NCBI GenBank assembly: GCA_902774815.1
Contig: CACYJV010000005.1
Coordinates: 158,049 to 222,048, forward strand
Reading direction: 5' to 3'
From: an uncultured Prevotellaceae bacterium
Lineage (GTDB): Bacteria > Bacteroidota > Bacteroidia > Bacteroidales > Bacteroidaceae
DNA: 64,000 nt
The position numbers and the translations under genes are program-made. Under the pieces are notes generated by a model. That model saw nothing but the letters and a program-made list of their open reading frames with translations, was not told the DNA's origin and made no database searches. Below are positions 25,154 to 32,046 of the stretch, in pieces (the stretch's first letter is position 1; each line of letters begins with the position of its first letter).

Positions 25154-25564
25154 CTTATGATACTTACTATTAAAATATTAACGATTTACAATTTTGATGG
25201 CTCATAGGCTACAACCAAAAAAGGCACGAATGGTGCCGAAGGCAAAATGAAAAATTTTTCTCCACAGATTACACAGATTGCACAGATTATTATTTATCAA
25301 CATTAATTGCCATGAATTGACCGTTAATTGTTCATTAATTAAAATTATATAGCCAAATTATATGGACGATTACATGGTCATTATACGTTTATCTATGGCA
25401 CAACATTTATTGCCGTTAAGGGGCGTTAATTATTCATAGCTCGCGTTGATCGCCGCAGATGACGCTGATGAGGGAGATGGCGCAGATTTGTCTCCACGGA
25501 TCGCACGGATTACAAATATTATATTGCTGAAAAGAATGGGCTTCAGATTTCTAGCCGAAAACTA
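25154..25564. other. Gene-free gap with CACAGATT repeats
   Basis: No gene is supported. The stretch holds the motif ATGGTGCCGAAGGCA (25,230-25,244), able to form a small TGCC-GAA-GGCA hairpin, a run of CACAGATT-type units (25,261-25,287) and a looser set (TCCACGGATCGCACGGATTA) near 25,494. The first two motifs recur at 26,332-26,370 on the other side of the small gene 25,701-26,000. The central part (25,300-25,440) is AT-rich with several near-palindromic ATTAATT runs. Confidence 0.5.
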
Positions 25565-25708
25565 TCAATAGACACTTTCAATAAATACGTGACGATACGA
25601 GAGATGCATGAGGATAGCACCTTGAATGGGCGAAGTAACAACTGAAGTTTAGGCATAGCCATTGACAATGACATCTGCCTTGTCGGCAATGGTCTTAACA
25701 TCAAGCAT
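25565..25708 (-). pseudogene. Probable broken partner of the upstream small gene
   Basis: An ATG at 25,708 overlaps the stop of the upstream gene by eight bases and gives MLDVKTIADKADVIVNGYA, then a TAA (25,649-25,651). The frame stays open for another 27 codons to a TGA. The tight overlap suggests a real second gene in a two-gene unit, now interrupted by a stop codon or reduced to 19 residues. I do not recognise the family. Confidence 0.3.
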
Positions 25709-26000
25709 AAGCTATACGGACATTTTTTATTGGTTTTAGAAAAGCATCGGAGTCAATATAAAGACTTTCCAATATTGGCTTAAGATCTATGTATTCCTCC
25801 TCTGGTTCTTCATTGTGACTATATTTGGCAAGTACAACCAGATAGCCATCTTCCCACTTCACGACATCCACATATCGTTCCAGACTATACGGTGCCCTGA
25901 AGCGGATATTATAGCCTCCGAAGCTGAATGCGGAAAAGCCACCTGCATTGCTAAGGACTGCCTCTTGATCGTTTTTTTGTATGCTCTTATGATTTGTCAT
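25701..26000 (-). CDS. Small conserved-looking protein of unknown function
   Basis: 99 residues from ATG 26,000. Composition is normal for a soluble protein: a short polar start, SFGGYNIRFRAPYSLERYVDVVKWEDGYLVVLAKYS (alternating strands), then EEPEEEYIDLKPILESLYIDSDAFLKPIKNVRIAYA. The end, I-D-L-x-P-I-L-x-x-L-Y-x-D-x-x-x-F-L-x-P-I-x-x-V, recalls small DUF2442-like or toxin-antitoxin-like proteins, but I cannot name the family. It is followed by an overlapping second frame that looks broken. A TATTTTTG box (26,018-26,025, minus strand) just before the start fits a -7 element, with no -33 seen. Confidence 0.55.
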   Translation of the reverse strand: MTNHKSIQKNDQEAVLSNAGGFSAFSFGGYNIRFRAPYSLERYVDVVKWEDGYLVVLAKYSHNEEPEEEYIDLKPILESLYIDSDAFLKPIKNVRIAYA

Positions 26001-26025
26001 ATAGACTAATTACATCGCAAAAATA

Positions 26026-26534
26026 AAACTTTTATTCTATATTGTTGACTAATTAGTAGATTTTAACATTCTTGCCATTGGTGATACGTGGGGATGTTGA
26101 GGGGGTGCTCAGGTCGGGAGAAGACTTGAGAGCGGGCTAACGGTTAACGAAGGACGACAGCACGGATGGACACCGCTGTAGAGGCTGCAGATGGACCTCG
26201 CAGAATCCCAACATATCACTTTCAATGTGCAAAGATACAATTTCTTTTTGAATTATATTCCGAAAACATCCGAAAAAGACGAAATTCACGAAAACTGTCT
26301 CCACGGATCACGAGGATCACGAGGATTTGTGTCCACAGATTACACAGATTGCACAGATGGTGCCGAAGGCATGTTGAGAATTGAAAAATGATAATTGATA
26401 GATGTTTTTTGTTCATTTTATATACACTATATACACAAAACACGCTAACGAATTTGTTATCAATGGATTAGACGATGTATATAGATGTGTATACTCGTGT
26501 ATATTCGTGTACACTTGAAATGAATCACTATACA
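26026..26534. other. Gene-free, repeat-rich gap before the VapE gene end
   Basis: No gene is supported on either strand. It holds a 27-bp copy (26,332-26,358) of the CACAGATT run also at 25,261-25,287, the motif ATGGTGCCGAAGGCA (26,356-26,370), a related CACGAGGATCACGAGGATT run (26,310-26,328), an AT-rich stretch GAGAATTGAAAAATGATAAT (26,374 onward) and a short tandem repeat of about 10 bp near 26,477-26,512 (TATACTCGTG type). These resemble the dispersed intergenic repeats of many Bacteroidales. Confidence 0.5.
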
Positions 26535-28673
26535 CTAGGCCTTCGGGCGGACCAGGTAGAGGTAGCTATTGGAAATACGCCGCTTCTGGATGCCTGGGAT
26601 GTTGGACAGGAAGGTGCCAAAACGGTTGACACTGTTGACATTGAGGGCGGCACCGACTTTCTTGCGAAGGGTGAGGAATATGGCGCTGGGGGACAGCCAC
26701 TGGCCTTCTTTCTCATCGGCAACGACTTCGTAGTACTCATGGAAAAAGAGCAGCGCCGGGGGTTGCTGGGCAAACTGACGGTTGTGGTCCATGACGGCCT
26801 CTACGTCGGCAGCATCGAACCAGTACTGCTCGCGTTCCCAGATGAGGGTGACGGCCTGGGCGTAGAGTTGCTCGTAGTTGGGACGATAGTTGGTGTCAAC
26901 GGGGCCGGTGAGCTGGATGCCTATGAAGCGGCGGCTTCCTGTAGGATCGCTGAGGACACTGACTTCGTTGCTGGTGGCGATGAATGAGGCGCGGCGGGGC
27001 AACGATTCGAGCTGGCGCGCATAGGGGCGCTTGACTTTCACCTCTGGAAGCTGGAGTATGTTCTTGAGAAATCCCTCCTGGAGCTTGGGCGAAATCTGAT
27101 TGAACTCGTCGAGGTTGATAAGGAGGAGGTTGCTCATGGCGAGCAATACCTGGCGGCGCTCGCTGAGGGAGAGGCTATCGGTGTAGCCCCAAGAGAGTTC
27201 CTTGGGCAGGAGCATACGACAGAACGTGGACTTTCCGGCTCCTTGGGAGGAGATGAGAAGGGGGACGATGGCATTGCCATACTGTCCGGTGCGTCCCATC
27301 CACTGGGCTACCATGCCAAGGAACCACTTGCGGAACCACTGCTCCCATTGCGGAACGTTGCACGGCACGCAACGGGCGAGGCGCGAGATATGGTCGGTGA
27401 CGCCATCCCATCGGTTGTAGAGATGGGTGAGGTAGCTGCTTACAGGATCGTCGTCGCGCACAAAATCGGAGTTGACGTAGCGTCGGACATCTTTATCGCG
27501 TGCGGTGACTCCGGCAAGGCGGGCCTGGATGGTGATGCCGTTGACGGCATGTTCGTCGCACGGTTTCCAATCGACATGCCAACTGTTGTTGGGCCGGTAT
27601 TCGGAGCAGCCTTTGGCGGTGTTATAACGGAAGACGTAGCGTGTTGTGAGGAACCGGATGAGCCGCTGCGTCTCGAGGCTGATGTCGACGGTCTCGCTCA
27701 TCGGACGAGGGGCGCGATGCTCGGCATAGACGGCTGCTATGATGGCACGGATGAGATTTTCGCTGTAGTGACGGTGGTAGCAGTGGTGGTTGATGACGTG
27801 GATGGCGGCTTCTTCTTCGGGCAAGCCATAGCTGAAAAGACGGTAGGCAAGCTCGGTGAGATAGGCTTCTCGTTGTTGGCTTTCGACGACATCGGCCACT
27901 TCTGCATAGGCTTCCTCGGCAGCACGCTCGTATATGCGCTCGTAGTGGGCGTAGAGTTCACTGTCAGGGTCTTGTTGGCTTTGTTGGCTTCGCTCAATGC
28001 TCGTTCCGTCGGTTGGGCGTGTTGTGCTGATGTTGTCAAGTGAAGTGATGTCAACCTGCTGGGGTACTGCCTGTGGACAGTAATATGGCGAGGGATCGAC
28101 GGTCAGGAGGAAGCTGGTGCGGAGTGTGACTTCCTGATGTTGCACATCGGCTGGCAGGATGGCTCCATAGACGGCCTCGATGCGTTGGTGGGCGAGCTTG
28201 CAGAACTGGTCGGCAAGGGCCTCATCAGCAGGAAGGGTGCCTGTGTCGGGCGAGGCAAGGGCGAGGATGACGACGCTCTGGCCATCGGCTCCGAGGAAGG
28301 CAGCAAGGGTCGTCGGCAGGCTGGCGGCTACTCGCTTGACATTGCTGATGTTTTCAGCCGAGAACAAATGAGGCACACAGAGTGGGATGACGCCCGTGAG
28401 TTTTTGAAAATGGAGGGCACCGGTGTCGTCCTTGCTAAACTCTGCACAGGGGTATACCTTGGGGAGAGGATGCTGACGAAGGTAGAGTTCGACATCGCCA
28501 CCATGCTGAGAGTGATGGCTGCGGTACCGACCTATGTGCCGGGCCTTTGTGTCGGTCTTGATCTTTTCTATAAAAGATTCTGCCGTACGCAACGTTACGT
28601 GCGTACGTTCTTTGAGGGAACGTTGCTTTCCCTGCGGGGATTGCTTATCGATATTTACAATGGTGAATTTCAT
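26535..28673 (-). CDS. VirE_N / virulence-associated E (VapE) family ATPase
   Basis: 712 residues from ATG 28,673 (MKFTIVNIDKQ); a GTG ten codons earlier is less likely. The N-terminal half matches the BT4734-like VirE_N domain (AESFIEKIKTD, YPCAEFSKDD, LTGVIPLCVPHLF). The C-terminal half is a VapE-type superfamily 3-like ATPase: Walker A SSQGAGKSTF near residue 478, Walker B LLLINLDEFNQ near 519, then ASFIATSNEVSVLSDPTGSRRFIGIQL (sensor region). Such proteins are common in Bacteroidales, near capsule loci and mobile elements, and are thought to be replication-type helicases; the cell role is not known. It stands alone between the two polysaccharide loci, and its codon use is more GC-rich than theirs. 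Confidence 0.85.
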   Translation of the reverse strand: MKFTIVNIDKQSPQGKQRSLKERTHVTLRTAESFIEKIKTDTKARHIGRYRSHHSQHGGDVELYLRQHPLPKVYPCAEFSKDDTGALHFQKLTGVIPLCVPHLFSAENISNVKRVAASLPTTLAAFLGADGQSVVILALASPDTGTLPADEALADQFCKLAHQRIEAVYGAILPADVQHQEVTLRTSFLLTVDPSPYYCPQAVPQQVDITSLDNISTTRPTDGTSIERSQQSQQDPDSELYAHYERIYERAAEEAYAEVADVVESQQREAYLTELAYRLFSYGLPEEEAAIHVINHHCYHRHYSENLIRAIIAAVYAEHRAPRPMSETVDISLETQRLIRFLTTRYVFRYNTAKGCSEYRPNNSWHVDWKPCDEHAVNGITIQARLAGVTARDKDVRRYVNSDFVRDDDPVSSYLTHLYNRWDGVTDHISRLARCVPCNVPQWEQWFRKWFLGMVAQWMGRTGQYGNAIVPLLISSQGAGKSTFCRMLLPKELSWGYTDSLSLSERRQVLLAMSNLLLINLDEFNQISPKLQEGFLKNILQLPEVKVKRPYARQLESLPRRASFIATSNEVSVLSDPTGSRRFIGIQLTGPVDTNYRPNYEQLYAQAVTLIWEREQYWFDAADVEAVMDHNRQFAQQPPALLFFHEYYEVVADEKEGQWLSPSAIFLTLRKKVGAALNVNSVNRFGTFLSNIPGIQKRRISNSYLYLVRPKA

Positions 28674-28706
28674 GTATTGCTGAGATGCGAAGGTAGTCCT
28701 CACGCT

Positions 28707-28958
28707 CTATTTGTAGCAAATCTTGCAAGCGGTCCGTTTCATGGCCTTGGCCTTAGCGATGGTGACTCTCTCGATGTAGCCAGAGCAGTTGTTCAGGCCG
28801 TGGCAATCGCTGTTGGAATGGTAACGTTTGGACTGGGGACCTGTACAGATATATACATAGGTGTCCTGCACGGACTTTGTATGCAGGCGGCTGTGCATGG
28901 ACTCTGCCGGCATGCACATGAGCACCGCTGTCAATAGGATGGTTGTAATTGTCTTCAC
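28707..28958 (-). CDS. Small exported Cys-rich protein
   Basis: 83 residues, probable GTG start at 28,958. Residues 1-20 (KTITTILLTAVLMCMPAES) look like a signal peptide, possibly ending in a cleavage site near Ala-Glu-Ser. The mature part has VYICTGPQSKRYHSNSDCHGLNNCSGYIERVTIAKAKAMKRTACKICYK: a C...H-x5-C...C...C-x-x-C pattern that could bind a metal. I recognise the layout from small Bacteroidales proteins of unknown role, some fused to nuclease-like or SH3-type domains. It lies 33 bases before the VapE start, so both may share a transcript. Confidence 0.6.
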   Translation of the reverse strand: MKTITTILLTAVLMCMPAESMHSRLHTKSVQDTYVYICTGPQSKRYHSNSDCHGLNNCSGYIERVTIAKAKAMKRTACKICYK

Positions 28959-29009
28959 TAATATAATTTGTAAACTATTTACAAGGAATCAATTCTCTTT
29001 CTAAAGAAG

Positions 29010-29182
29010 AGCTATGCGTAACCTCCAAAACAGTGCTCTGTAACTGCTAGAATTATGCTCTGGATGGTCTAAAGCTATGTGTTGCATATTACAAAGCTAT
29101 GCTTTCGGACTGCTGGAGCTATGCTCTGGGGGTTACAGAGCTTTGGGGTGTAAGGTACAGAGCTATGGGTTGTGGGTTACAG
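29010..29182. repeat. 22-bp degenerate tandem repeat, eight units
   Basis: Units begin at 29,010, 29,032 (19 bp), 29,051, 29,073, 29,095, 29,117, 29,139 and 29,161. Seven are exactly 22 bp. A typical unit is AGCTATGGGTTGTGGGTTAC-AG; the first bases AGCTATG and the last TTACAG are best kept. There is no spacer, so this is not a CRISPR array. The units have diverged in the middle, which suggests age or selection only on the ends. Confidence 0.8.
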
Positions 29183-29191
29183 GTCATAGGT

Positions 29192-29331
29192 TTCTCACAC
29201 GGATCTCACAGATCTCACAGATTTTTCTTCACATGATGGTTACATTGTTGAATAAAGTTCTTTTGCATGCAAAAACATCATCTTAAGAAAAATAGGTTCT
29301 GTATAGATGGTTAAGATCTGTGTGAGATTTC
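29192..29331 (+). repeat. Dispersed element with CACACAGATCT ends, copy 2
   Basis: Starts CTCACACGGATCTCACAGAT and ends TATAGATGGTTAAGATCTGT followed by GTGAGATTT. The ends are inverted copies of each other. The right end stops 15 bp before the stop codon of the large dehydratase gene. Copies 1 (1,586-1,828, inverted) and 3 (34,761-34,841) share both ends but differ in the middle. Confidence 0.55.
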
Positions 29332-29345
29332 ACTATCATACCAAG

Positions 29346-31907
29346 TTACTCACGGCGTTCGATGTCGAGGGCGGAGTAAATGGAGTTGTTGCTGATATAC
29401 TCAGGTACAATCTGCTTCATCTTACGGACAGTAGCCATGTCGTCGTATTGCTGGCTGATGGCGATGAGTTCATCGATGTCGCGGCAAACCTTCTTGTAAT
29501 CGTACTCGCGGACAGTAGCTATGCGTATCTTCTCGTTGAACGAAGGCTTTGTGTTCTCGTCGGTGGCAAGGAGTTCCTCGTAGAGTTTCTCGCCAGGACG
29601 CAGACCGGTGTACTTGATCTCGACATTCTTGGCACCGCTGAGCAGAATCATACGCTTAGCCAAGTCGGCGATGCGGACTGGCTTGCCCATGTCGAACACG
29701 AAGATCTCGCCACCATTGCCCATGACGCCTGCCTCGAGAACAAGCTTACAGGCCTCGGGGATGAGCATGAAGTAGCGAATGATGTTTGGATCGGTGACGG
29801 TGACGGGACCGCCTTCCTTGATCTGACGTTCAAAGAGCGGAATGACGGAACCATTGGAGCCCAGCACATTACCGAAACGAGTGGTGACGAACTGGCAGGG
29901 AGCCCCCTCTAAATCTCCCCCCGTAGGGGAGACTTGGGAAGCCCCCTCCAAACCTCCCCCCGTAGGGGAGGCTTCTATAGCCCCACCCTGGCCCTCCCCG
30001 GTAGGGAGGGAACTATTTAAGGAGGATTTTACTTTTTGGGCAAAGAGTGTTGGAGCAGCTATTACCTCAGCATTTGTGAAACGGAGAACATGAAAGCCTC
30101 TTTTGTTAAGCCACTCAGTACGTTCCTGATCATTGATTTGCTGTTCCCATTCGTTATGATACTCTCCATCTATTTCAACGACGAGCATCTTTTCAAGGCA
30201 TACAAAATCAACTATGTAATCGCCAATGATATGCTGTCTTCTGAATTTAAAACCTAAGTTATTATCAGACAAAACATTCCAAGCAACACGCTCTGCATCG
30301 GTTGGGTTGTTCCGCATTTCACGCGAATATTCCTTTAACAACTCGTATAATGCCGGATCGGCCGTCATGTAAGGACTTTCACCCTCCCTGCGGGGGAAGG
30401 ATTGGATAGGGCTTTCTCCCCTCCCTACTGGGGAGGAGTTGGGGGTAGGGCTTACACCCTCCCTGCGGGGGAAGGATTGGATAGGGTTTTCTCCCCTCCC
30501 TACTGGGGAGGGGTTGGGGGTAGGGCTTACGCCCTCCCTACTGGGGAGGGACGGGGTGGGGCTCTTTAACTCCCTGTCAAGACTTTGCACATAGATTTCG
30601 CAGATGCGCTTGGAGCAGCCCATGACATTGGTGGGATTGACGGCCTTGTCAGTAGAGATCATGACGAACTTCTTCACACCATACTTCACACTGAGGTCAG
30701 CCAAAATCTTTGTGCCATAGACATTGTTCTGGACACTCTCGCTGGGGTTGTCCTCCATCATCGGCACATGCTTGTAGGCGGCAGCATGGAACACGTAGTC
30801 GGGGCGGAACTCTGAGAAGATTTTCTCCATGCGCTGTTTATGGGTGATGCTGGTGACCAGAGTGTGCACCTTGATGTCGGGCCACTGGCGGCGCATCATC
30901 AGGCGAATGTCGTGCTGGGGTGTCTCGGCCTGGTCGATGAGCATCATCTCGGCCGGGGCGAACTGGGCTATCTGGCGCACCATCTCGCTGCCGATGGAGC
31001 CGGCGGAGCCAGTGATGAGGATGCGCTGACCAGAGAGCATCTTGCTGACGCCTTCCAGGTCGACCTTGATCTCATCGCGCGGCAGGAGGTCGTCGATACT
31101 CACTTCTTTCAGACGGACTTGATCGTGGCTGTCGCCCTCGGTGTAGCCTTCAGTCATGAAGATTTTTACACCTGCCTCAGTAAGGATGCGCTGCAAAGTC
31201 TGGTCGTTACGAAACTCGTTGTTGCGCTGGGGTGAAACAAGTACAGCCTGAATACGAAGTCGAGAGATGACGTCTTCTAATTGATTGACCTGATAGACGT
31301 TAACGCCCATCAGGAGATGTCCACGAAGGTCGCCATTGTGTGAGATGAATCCACGAAGATTGAACTTCACAGGCTTCTCGTTGCGAATGTTTTTTGCCAA
31401 ACCTATACCGCCTTCCTTTACACCATAGATGAGGGCGTTACCAATTCCCTTAGTGATGAAACTGAGGTCGTAGAGTTCTTTGATGAGAACACGACCTGCC
31501 CACATGATTGTTGTGGCAACAGCATACATCACGATGAGATGGCGGATGCGGAAGGGCTCGAACATGGGCCTGGGCAGATCATACAACGGATAGTGTGCCA
31601 AGATGGCTATCAGCATCGAAAGGATGTTGGCATAGGCAATGTGTTGAAGGTCGACAAATGACGAATAGCGCAGGATGCCACTATAGGTTCTGAACGTGCG
31701 GAAACCTATCATGGCAATAAACACGTAGATGAAGATGGTGTGAACAATGCCCCAGAAATGGGCAATGTTGTAGAGCGTCTTGTGGTATGCCCAGAAGACA
31801 ATCAGACCAGCCAAGAAGGTAGCTGCACAGTCGAAGATGAAAACACACCAATAAGGGAGTGCCTCGCGCTTAAAATACCAGTTTGTGAGTCGTTGAAAAA
31901 AGTTCAT
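29346..31907 (-). CDS. Membrane nucleotide-sugar 4,6-dehydratase (WbpM/PglF/CapD type) with inserted DUF559 nuclease domain
   Basis: 853 residues; relatives have about 620-650. Residues 20-140 form four membrane helices. Residues 150-285 are the CoA-binding-like domain. The SDR domain starts at ILITGSAGSIGSE (297-308) and has HAAAYKHVPMME (375-386) and STDKAVNPTNVMGCSK (418-433). It then stops matching at about 448 and resumes at 670 with CQFVTTRFGNVLGSNGSV. The 221 residues between are an in-frame insert: proline-rich repeats (449-512), a DUF559 domain (514-631) and glycine-rich repeats (632-669). It should make UDP-4-keto-6-deoxy-GlcNAc or similar for locus A. The insert lies in a loop after the active-site helix, so activity may survive. 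No stop codon or frameshift is present. Confidence 0.85.
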   Translation of the reverse strand: MNFFQRLTNWYFKREALPYWCVFIFDCAATFLAGLIVFWAYHKTLYNIAHFWGIVHTIFIYVFIAMIGFRTFRTYSGILRYSSFVDLQHIAYANILSMLIAILAHYPLYDLPRPMFEPFRIRHLIVMYAVATTIMWAGRVLIKELYDLSFITKGIGNALIYGVKEGGIGLAKNIRNEKPVKFNLRGFISHNGDLRGHLLMGVNVYQVNQLEDVISRLRIQAVLVSPQRNNEFRNDQTLQRILTEAGVKIFMTEGYTEGDSHDQVRLKEVSIDDLLPRDEIKVDLEGVSKMLSGQRILITGSAGSIGSEMVRQIAQFAPAEMMLIDQAETPQHDIRLMMRRQWPDIKVHTLVTSITHKQRMEKIFSEFRPDYVFHAAAYKHVPMMEDNPSESVQNNVYGTKILADLSVKYGVKKFVMISTDKAVNPTNVMGCSKRICEIYVQSLDRELKSPTPSLPSREGVSPTPNPSPVGRGENPIQSFPRREGVSPTPNSSPVGRGESPIQSFPRREGESPYMTADPALYELLKEYSREMRNNPTDAERVAWNVLSDNNLGFKFRRQHIIGDYIVDFVCLEKMLVVEIDGEYHNEWEQQINDQERTEWLNKRGFHVLRFTNAEVIAAPTLFAQKVKSSLNSSLPTGEGQGGAIEASPTGGGLEGASQVSPTGGDLEGAPCQFVTTRFGNVLGSNGSVIPLFERQIKEGGPVTVTDPNIIRYFMLIPEACKLVLEAGVMGNGGEIFVFDMGKPVRIADLAKRMILLSGAKNVEIKYTGLRPGEKLYEELLATDENTKPSFNEKIRIATVREYDYKKVCRDIDELIAISQQYDDMATVRKMKQIVPEYISNNSIYSALDIERRE
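29901..30011 (-). repeat. Palindromic repeat array on the C-terminal side of the nuclease insert
   Basis: Three units: 29,901-29,936 (CCCCCTCTAAATCTCCCCCC then GTAGGGGAGAC), 29,941-29,975 (same with CCAAACC) and 29,978-30,010 (GCCCCACCCTGGCCCTCCCC then GGTAGGGAGGG). They lie opposite in orientation to the units at 30,381-30,570 on the other side of the nuclease domain. With the gene they read SLPTGEGQGGA, SPTGGGLEGA and VSPTGGDLEGA. Confidence 0.85.
30012..30368 (-). mobile_element. DUF559 (Vsr-like) nuclease domain embedded in the dehydratase
   Basis: Residues 514-631 of the dehydratase reading frame. It has its own ATG (30,366-30,368; MTADPALYELLKEYSREMRN) but no stop codon. The typical DUF559 order is seen: NPTDAERVAWNVL, LGFKFRRQHIIGDYIVDFVC, LEKMLVVEIDGEYH and RGFHVLRFTNAEV. 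The likely catalytic acids are Asp567 and Glu578/Asp580 (VVEIDG). Free-standing DUF559 proteins are about 115-130 residues, so the domain is complete. DUF559 is related to Vsr repair endonucleases, a fold also used by some homing endonucleases. Its flanks are palindromic repeats in opposite orientation. Confidence 0.85.
30381..30570 (-). repeat. Palindromic repeat array on the N-terminal side of the nuclease insert
   Basis: Two 75-bp copies, 30,381-30,455 and 30,456-30,530, differ at two bases. Each holds two palindromic units (cores CCCTCCCTGCGGGGGAAGG and CCCTCCCTACTGGGGAGG). A further single unit follows at 30,531-30,570. Seventy-five bases is 25 codons, so the doubling keeps the frame. 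In the gene these read SPTPSLPSREG, SPTPNPSPVGRGE and NPIQSFPRREG. Confidence 0.9.
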
Positions 31908-32010
31908 AGAGCCAACCCCTGAGGGGTATTAAAGTTGAGTGTTTAAGGTTTATAGTCTGTTAAGAATGTTCTTGCTACGCAAGTTTCTCTGCATACCGAG
32001 TGGAGACGTG

Positions 32011-32038
32011 TAGGGGCAGACTCCTGTGTCTGCCCGCC
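32011..32038. repeat. GC-rich hairpin repeat between genes
   Basis: GGGCAGAC and GTCTGCCC form an 8-bp stem around TCCTGT, preceded by GTAGG and followed by CGCCCCC. It lies 9 bp after the stop of the initiating sugar transferase gene on the minus strand, so it may act as an RNA 3' end structure. The sequence type (GGGGCAGAC...GTCTGCCC) is a common dispersed bacterial intergenic repeat; it has no poly-T tail on the minus strand. Confidence 0.45.
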
Positions 32039-32046
32039 CCCTCTCT

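Larger units (their letters stand above)
28959..29345. other. Gap with 22-bp tandem array and a dispersed repeat
   Basis: No gene is supported. The gap holds a degenerate 22-bp tandem array (29,010-29,182) and a copy of the CACACAGATCT-ended dispersed element (29,192-29,331), both listed separately. Short forward frames through this stretch are repeat translations and have no start context. Confidence 0.6.

Noticed and set aside
27243-28043. Long forward reading frame of 266 codons opposite the VapE gene
   Set aside because: It is the complement of a well-supported gene with clear ATPase motifs; its own sequence has no recognisable domain.
29010-29182. CRISPR array or minisatellite gene
   Set aside because: 22-bp units follow each other without spacers; forward frames through them have stops and no start context.
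30381-30570. CRISPR array
   Set aside because: The repeats are contiguous palindromes without unique spacers and are part of a reading frame.
29346-31907. Intein in the dehydratase
   Set aside because: No Cys/Ser/Thr at the insert start, no His-Asn at its end, and no Hint-type blocks; the insert is made of repeats and a DUF559 domain.
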